Under the pieces are notes generated by a model that made no database searches, was not told the DNA's origin, and worked only from the letters and a program-made list of their open reading frames with translations. A stretch of DNA of 64,000 bases from Deinococcus sonorensis KR-87. GTDB lineage: Bacteria > Deinococcota > Deinococci > Deinococcales > Deinococcaceae. Positions 61,597 through 64,000 of the stretch are shown in pieces. Each line of letters starts with the position of its first letter. Positions within the stretch are counted from its first letter, which is position 1. Location of the stretch: positions 2,013,501 through 2,077,500 of the forward strand of contig NZ_CP158299.1 of NCBI RefSeq assembly GCF_040256395.1. Reading direction: 5' to 3'. The position numbers and the translations under genes are program-made.

Positions 61597-63465
61597 CTAT
61601 GAGCCCTGCTTGGACTCCACCCGTTCGGCCGGGCTGACCGGCTCGGCGATCAGGTGGGCCAGAGCCAGCGGAATGGCCGCGTCCCACCCCTGCGGGTGGC
61701 AGGCGGCCGGATACGGCACCGGCGGGCCGTCCTCGCGGGCGAACCCGGCGAACAGTTCCGGCAGCCGCGCGTCCGTCGCCCAGCGGGCCGCGTCATACAG
61801 GTCGCGGGCCACCCGCCGCGCCTCGGCCTCATAGCCGTAGCGCTCCATGCCCAGCGCGAACACCGCCGTGTCGTGCGGCCACACCGAGCCGTTGTGATAG
61901 CTGACCGGGTTGTAGCGCACCTCCCCGGTGCCGAGCGTCCGCAGGCCCCAGCCGCTGTACAGTTCCGAGCTCATGGCGGCCTTCACCACCGCGCCCGCGT
62001 ACTCCGGGGCAAACAGGCCGGTCCAGAGCGTGTGGGCCGGGTTGCTGACCAGCACCTTCAACGGCCGTTTCTGGCCGTCCAGCGCGTGGGCGTAGTAGTT
62101 GCGCTCGGGCCACCAGAAGGTCTGCTGCACCCGTTCGCGCAGCGCCTGCGCCCGCTCGAAGTACCCGTTTGCCCGTTCCGGCTCACCCACCAGCCGCGAC
62201 AGCTGCGCGCCGGCGAGGTAGGCGGCGTAGGCGTACCCCTGCACCTCGATTACGGCGATGCTGCCCTCGGCGTCCACCCCCTCGGCGCTGAAGGTGCTGT
62301 CGCCGCTGTCCTTCCATACCTGATTGCGGATGCCCTCCGCATGCGGCGTGTACTCGATCAGCAGGTCCTGGTCCGGGTCGCCGGGACCCATCATCCACTC
62401 CAGCGCGGCTTCCCAGTTGGGGCGCAGTTCGCGGGCCAGTTCCGGATACGAGCGGCTCAGTTCGCCCACCAGCCACACGAACAGCGGCGTGGCGTCGGCG
62501 GTGCCGTAGTACGGCCGGAACGCGGTCTGACCGGTGCGGGTCAGTTCACCGGTGCGCTCCTCGTGCAGGATCTTGCCCGGCTGCTCCAGGGTCGCGTCAT
62601 CGAAGCGCTGGCCCTGATGGGCGGCCAGGTAGCGCGCCACGCCCAGCGCCACGTCCGGGCGGTGATGCTGCACCAGATGGGCGATGATCAGCGAGTCGCG
62701 GCCAAAGGGCGCCACGAACCACGGCAGGCCCGCCGCCGGAAAGGGGCCCTGCGGGGTATGGAACAGCAGGCTGCGCAGGTCCTGCAGGCTGCGCTCCAGC
62801 ACATGCTGGTCGGCGGAATCCGGCAGCGTGAAGGGGGCTTCCCACTGACGGTAATCCTGCAGCAGCGCTGCCGGGTCCGGCAGGGGCGGAGCTTCCTGGC
62901 CGTTCAGCGCCTGAACCGTGACCGTCACGGTCAGGTCCTGGTCTACCGTCCAGTGCAGCGCCGAGCCGTCCCACTCGCCGGCGGGGCTGCTGGTCACCAC
63001 CGTGCTGACCTGCAGGCCGTCGCCGGCGGTGTAGCGGAAGGCCACGCCGCCCGGCACCGCCTTGGCGGTCACCACCCGGCCCTCCAGCGGCTGCCAGCCG
63101 CGCACCTCGAACATGTCCACAAAGTCGGCGGCCAGTTCCAGGCTCAGCCGGTGCTGGCCCGGGGTGTAGATCCGGACCGTCACACGGTCCTGCAGGCCGC
63201 CCGCGCTGAGCGTCAGGTCCCGGGTGAGGCCGGTGTGCATGGTGTAGCCCAGGTTGGCGTTGCCGGCCTCCTCATGCATCCAGAACGGCGAGCGCAGGTG
63301 CTGCACCAGCGGTTGCGGGGCCTCGCCGTCCAACAGCCAGCGGTAGCGGGAGAGGTGGCGGGTGTCGCGGCGGTACAGGCCCGCCTCCCCGGAGGCGACC
63401 GTATACGCGGCGTCGCCCACCAGGTACAGCTCATTGTCTTTCAGGACGGTGCGTGTACTCAACAT
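61597..63465 (-). CDS. Glycogen-debranching-type amylo-alpha-1,6-glucosidase
   Basis: A 622-residue (alpha/alpha)6 glucosidase. The amino-terminal domain (VLKDNELYLVGDAAYTVASG, LYRRDTRHLSRYRWLL) is the GDE N-terminal type; the catalytic barrel has LPWFVAPFGRDSLIIAHLVQ, YYGTADATPLFVWLVGEL, VQGYAYAAYLAGAQL and YHNGSVWPHDTAVFALGM, with likely acid residues in WPHD and E-x-Q. It releases alpha-1,6-linked glucose or acts on short alpha-glucans. ATG 63465 with GGAGTT before it. It is 33 bp after the sugar permease stop, forming an operon. Confidence 0.9.
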   Translation of the reverse strand: MLSTRTVLKDNELYLVGDAAYTVASGEAGLYRRDTRHLSRYRWLLDGEAPQPLVQHLRSPFWMHEEAGNANLGYTMHTGLTRDLTLSAGGLQDRVTVRIYTPGQHRLSLELAADFVDMFEVRGWQPLEGRVVTAKAVPGGVAFRYTAGDGLQVSTVVTSSPAGEWDGSALHWTVDQDLTVTVTVQALNGQEAPPLPDPAALLQDYRQWEAPFTLPDSADQHVLERSLQDLRSLLFHTPQGPFPAAGLPWFVAPFGRDSLIIAHLVQHHRPDVALGVARYLAAHQGQRFDDATLEQPGKILHEERTGELTRTGQTAFRPYYGTADATPLFVWLVGELSRSYPELARELRPNWEAALEWMMGPGDPDQDLLIEYTPHAEGIRNQVWKDSGDSTFSAEGVDAEGSIAVIEVQGYAYAAYLAGAQLSRLVGEPERANGYFERAQALRERVQQTFWWPERNYYAHALDGQKRPLKVLVSNPAHTLWTGLFAPEYAGAVVKAAMSSELYSGWGLRTLGTGEVRYNPVSYHNGSVWPHDTAVFALGMERYGYEAEARRVARDLYDAARWATDARLPELFAGFAREDGPPVPYPAACHPQGWDAAIPLALAHLIAEPVSPAERVESKQGS

Positions 63466-63498
63466 AGGAACTCCAGATAGAGGGGGCGCCGGGCCGGA

Positions 63499-64000
63499 TC
63501 AGCCCTTGACGGCGCTGTCTGCACCGGTGCTGATAAAGTAGCGCTGAAACACCACGAACACGATGATGACCGGGATGGCGCTCAGCACGGCGCCCGAGAG
63601 GATCAGGCCGTAGTCGCCCTGGCCGCCGTAGGCCTGCCGGAAGTTGGACAGGCCCACCGTCAGCGTGAAGTTGGTGTTCTGGCGCAGCAGCACCACCGGC
63701 CAGAAGAAGTCGTTCCAGGCGCCCTGGAACTGGGTGATGGCCAGCGCGGTCAGCGCCGGTCCCGCCTGGGGCAGCATGACGCGCCAGAAGGTGGTGAAGG
63801 GCCCCGCGCCGTCGATGCTTGCCGATTCCTCCAGTTCCTTGGGCATGCCCTCGAAGAACTGCTTCATCAGGAACACGCCGCCCGCCGCCACCAGCCCGTT
63901 GAGCCACAGGCCCCAGATGTTCAGCAGGTGCAGGTCGCGCAGCAGCACGTAATTGCTGACCAGGTTCACCTGGCTGGGCACCATCTGCACGAACAGCACC
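63499..64000 (-). CDS. Carbohydrate ABC transporter permease, 3' part only
   Basis: At least 167 residues of a MalG/LacG-type permease, cut at its amino end by the right edge. It has the EAA loop (ELEESASIDGAGPFTTFWRVMLP), four or five helices, and the ending FISTGADSAVKG. With the downstream glucosidase it belongs to a second sugar uptake operon running off the window. The start lies beyond 64000. Confidence 0.92.
   Translation of the reverse strand, partial: VLFVQMVPSQVNLVSNYVLLRDLHLLNIWGLWLNGLVAAGGVFLMKQFFEGMPKELEESASIDGAGPFTTFWRVMLPQAGPALTALAITQFQGAWNDFFWPVVLLRQNTNFTLTVGLSNFRQAYGGQGDYGLILSGAVLSAIPVIIVFVVFQRYFISTGADSAVKG

Overview
The window is about 64 kb of high-GC chromosome that looks like Deinococcus. 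The evidence is a TPR/BTAD regulator, a Ser/Thr kinase fused to PQQ-type propeller repeats, BshA (bacillithiol synthesis), a clpB preceded by a HAIR element, and many genes whose -10 box (TAnnnT type) lies exactly 6 nt before the start codon, as expected for leaderless mRNAs. The species cannot be fixed from this sequence. No tRNA, rRNA or CRISPR array was seen.

Layout. 1-5.1 kb: cydDCAB (cytochrome bd oxidase and its assembly ABC transporter), minus strand, cut by the left edge. 5.2-8.8 kb: cytochrome P450, chromate-type transporter, DUF1905 protein, histidine phosphatase. 8.8-14.2 kb: clpB under an HspR-type operator, a glycerophosphodiesterase, a secreted GH3 glucosidase. 14.2-16.9 kb: ECF sigma factor, a bactofilin-like putative anti-sigma membrane protein with an ECF-type promoter, a FUN14 protein. 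16.9-23.1 kb: slyD, der, a DMT permease, a low-GC PKD-repeat lipoprotein, MarC. 23.1-25.3 kb: a TPR-wHTH-BTAD regulator divergent from a 45-aa secreted peptide gene; the two start codons are 17 bp apart. 25.4-31.1 kb: HNH nuclease, two alpha/beta hydrolases, pdxST, a single-domain response regulator, a LysM/M23 peptidase. 31.2-42.5 kb: PQQ-propeller kinase, tatA, RHH protein, murA, bshA, cysteine synthase, phosphoesterase, S1 protein, hpt, trpC, PhnP-like hydrolase, a lysozyme-like secreted protein. 42.6-45.9 kb: a maltose-type ABC importer operon with two LacI-type operators bracketing its promoter. 46-49.5 kb: truD operon. 49.8-51.7 kb: typA with a hairpin over its ribosome binding site. 51.7-53.4 kb: frameshifted GNAT gene and a decayed IS630 copy. 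53.4-57.2 kb: NADP oxidoreductase, YchJ protein, NarL-type two-component system with a frameshifted regulator, cupredoxin. 57.2-61.5 kb: AcuI-like reductase, clpSA, acetyltransferase. 61.6-64 kb: a glycogen-debranching-type glucosidase and a truncated sugar permease, possibly a second carbohydrate-uptake operon.

The most novel-looking element is the TPR/BTAD regulator with its divergent, terminator-bounded secreted-peptide unit (23.06-25.31 kb). It resembles a peptide pheromone/receptor pair in layout, but this is inferred only from gene order and protein features.
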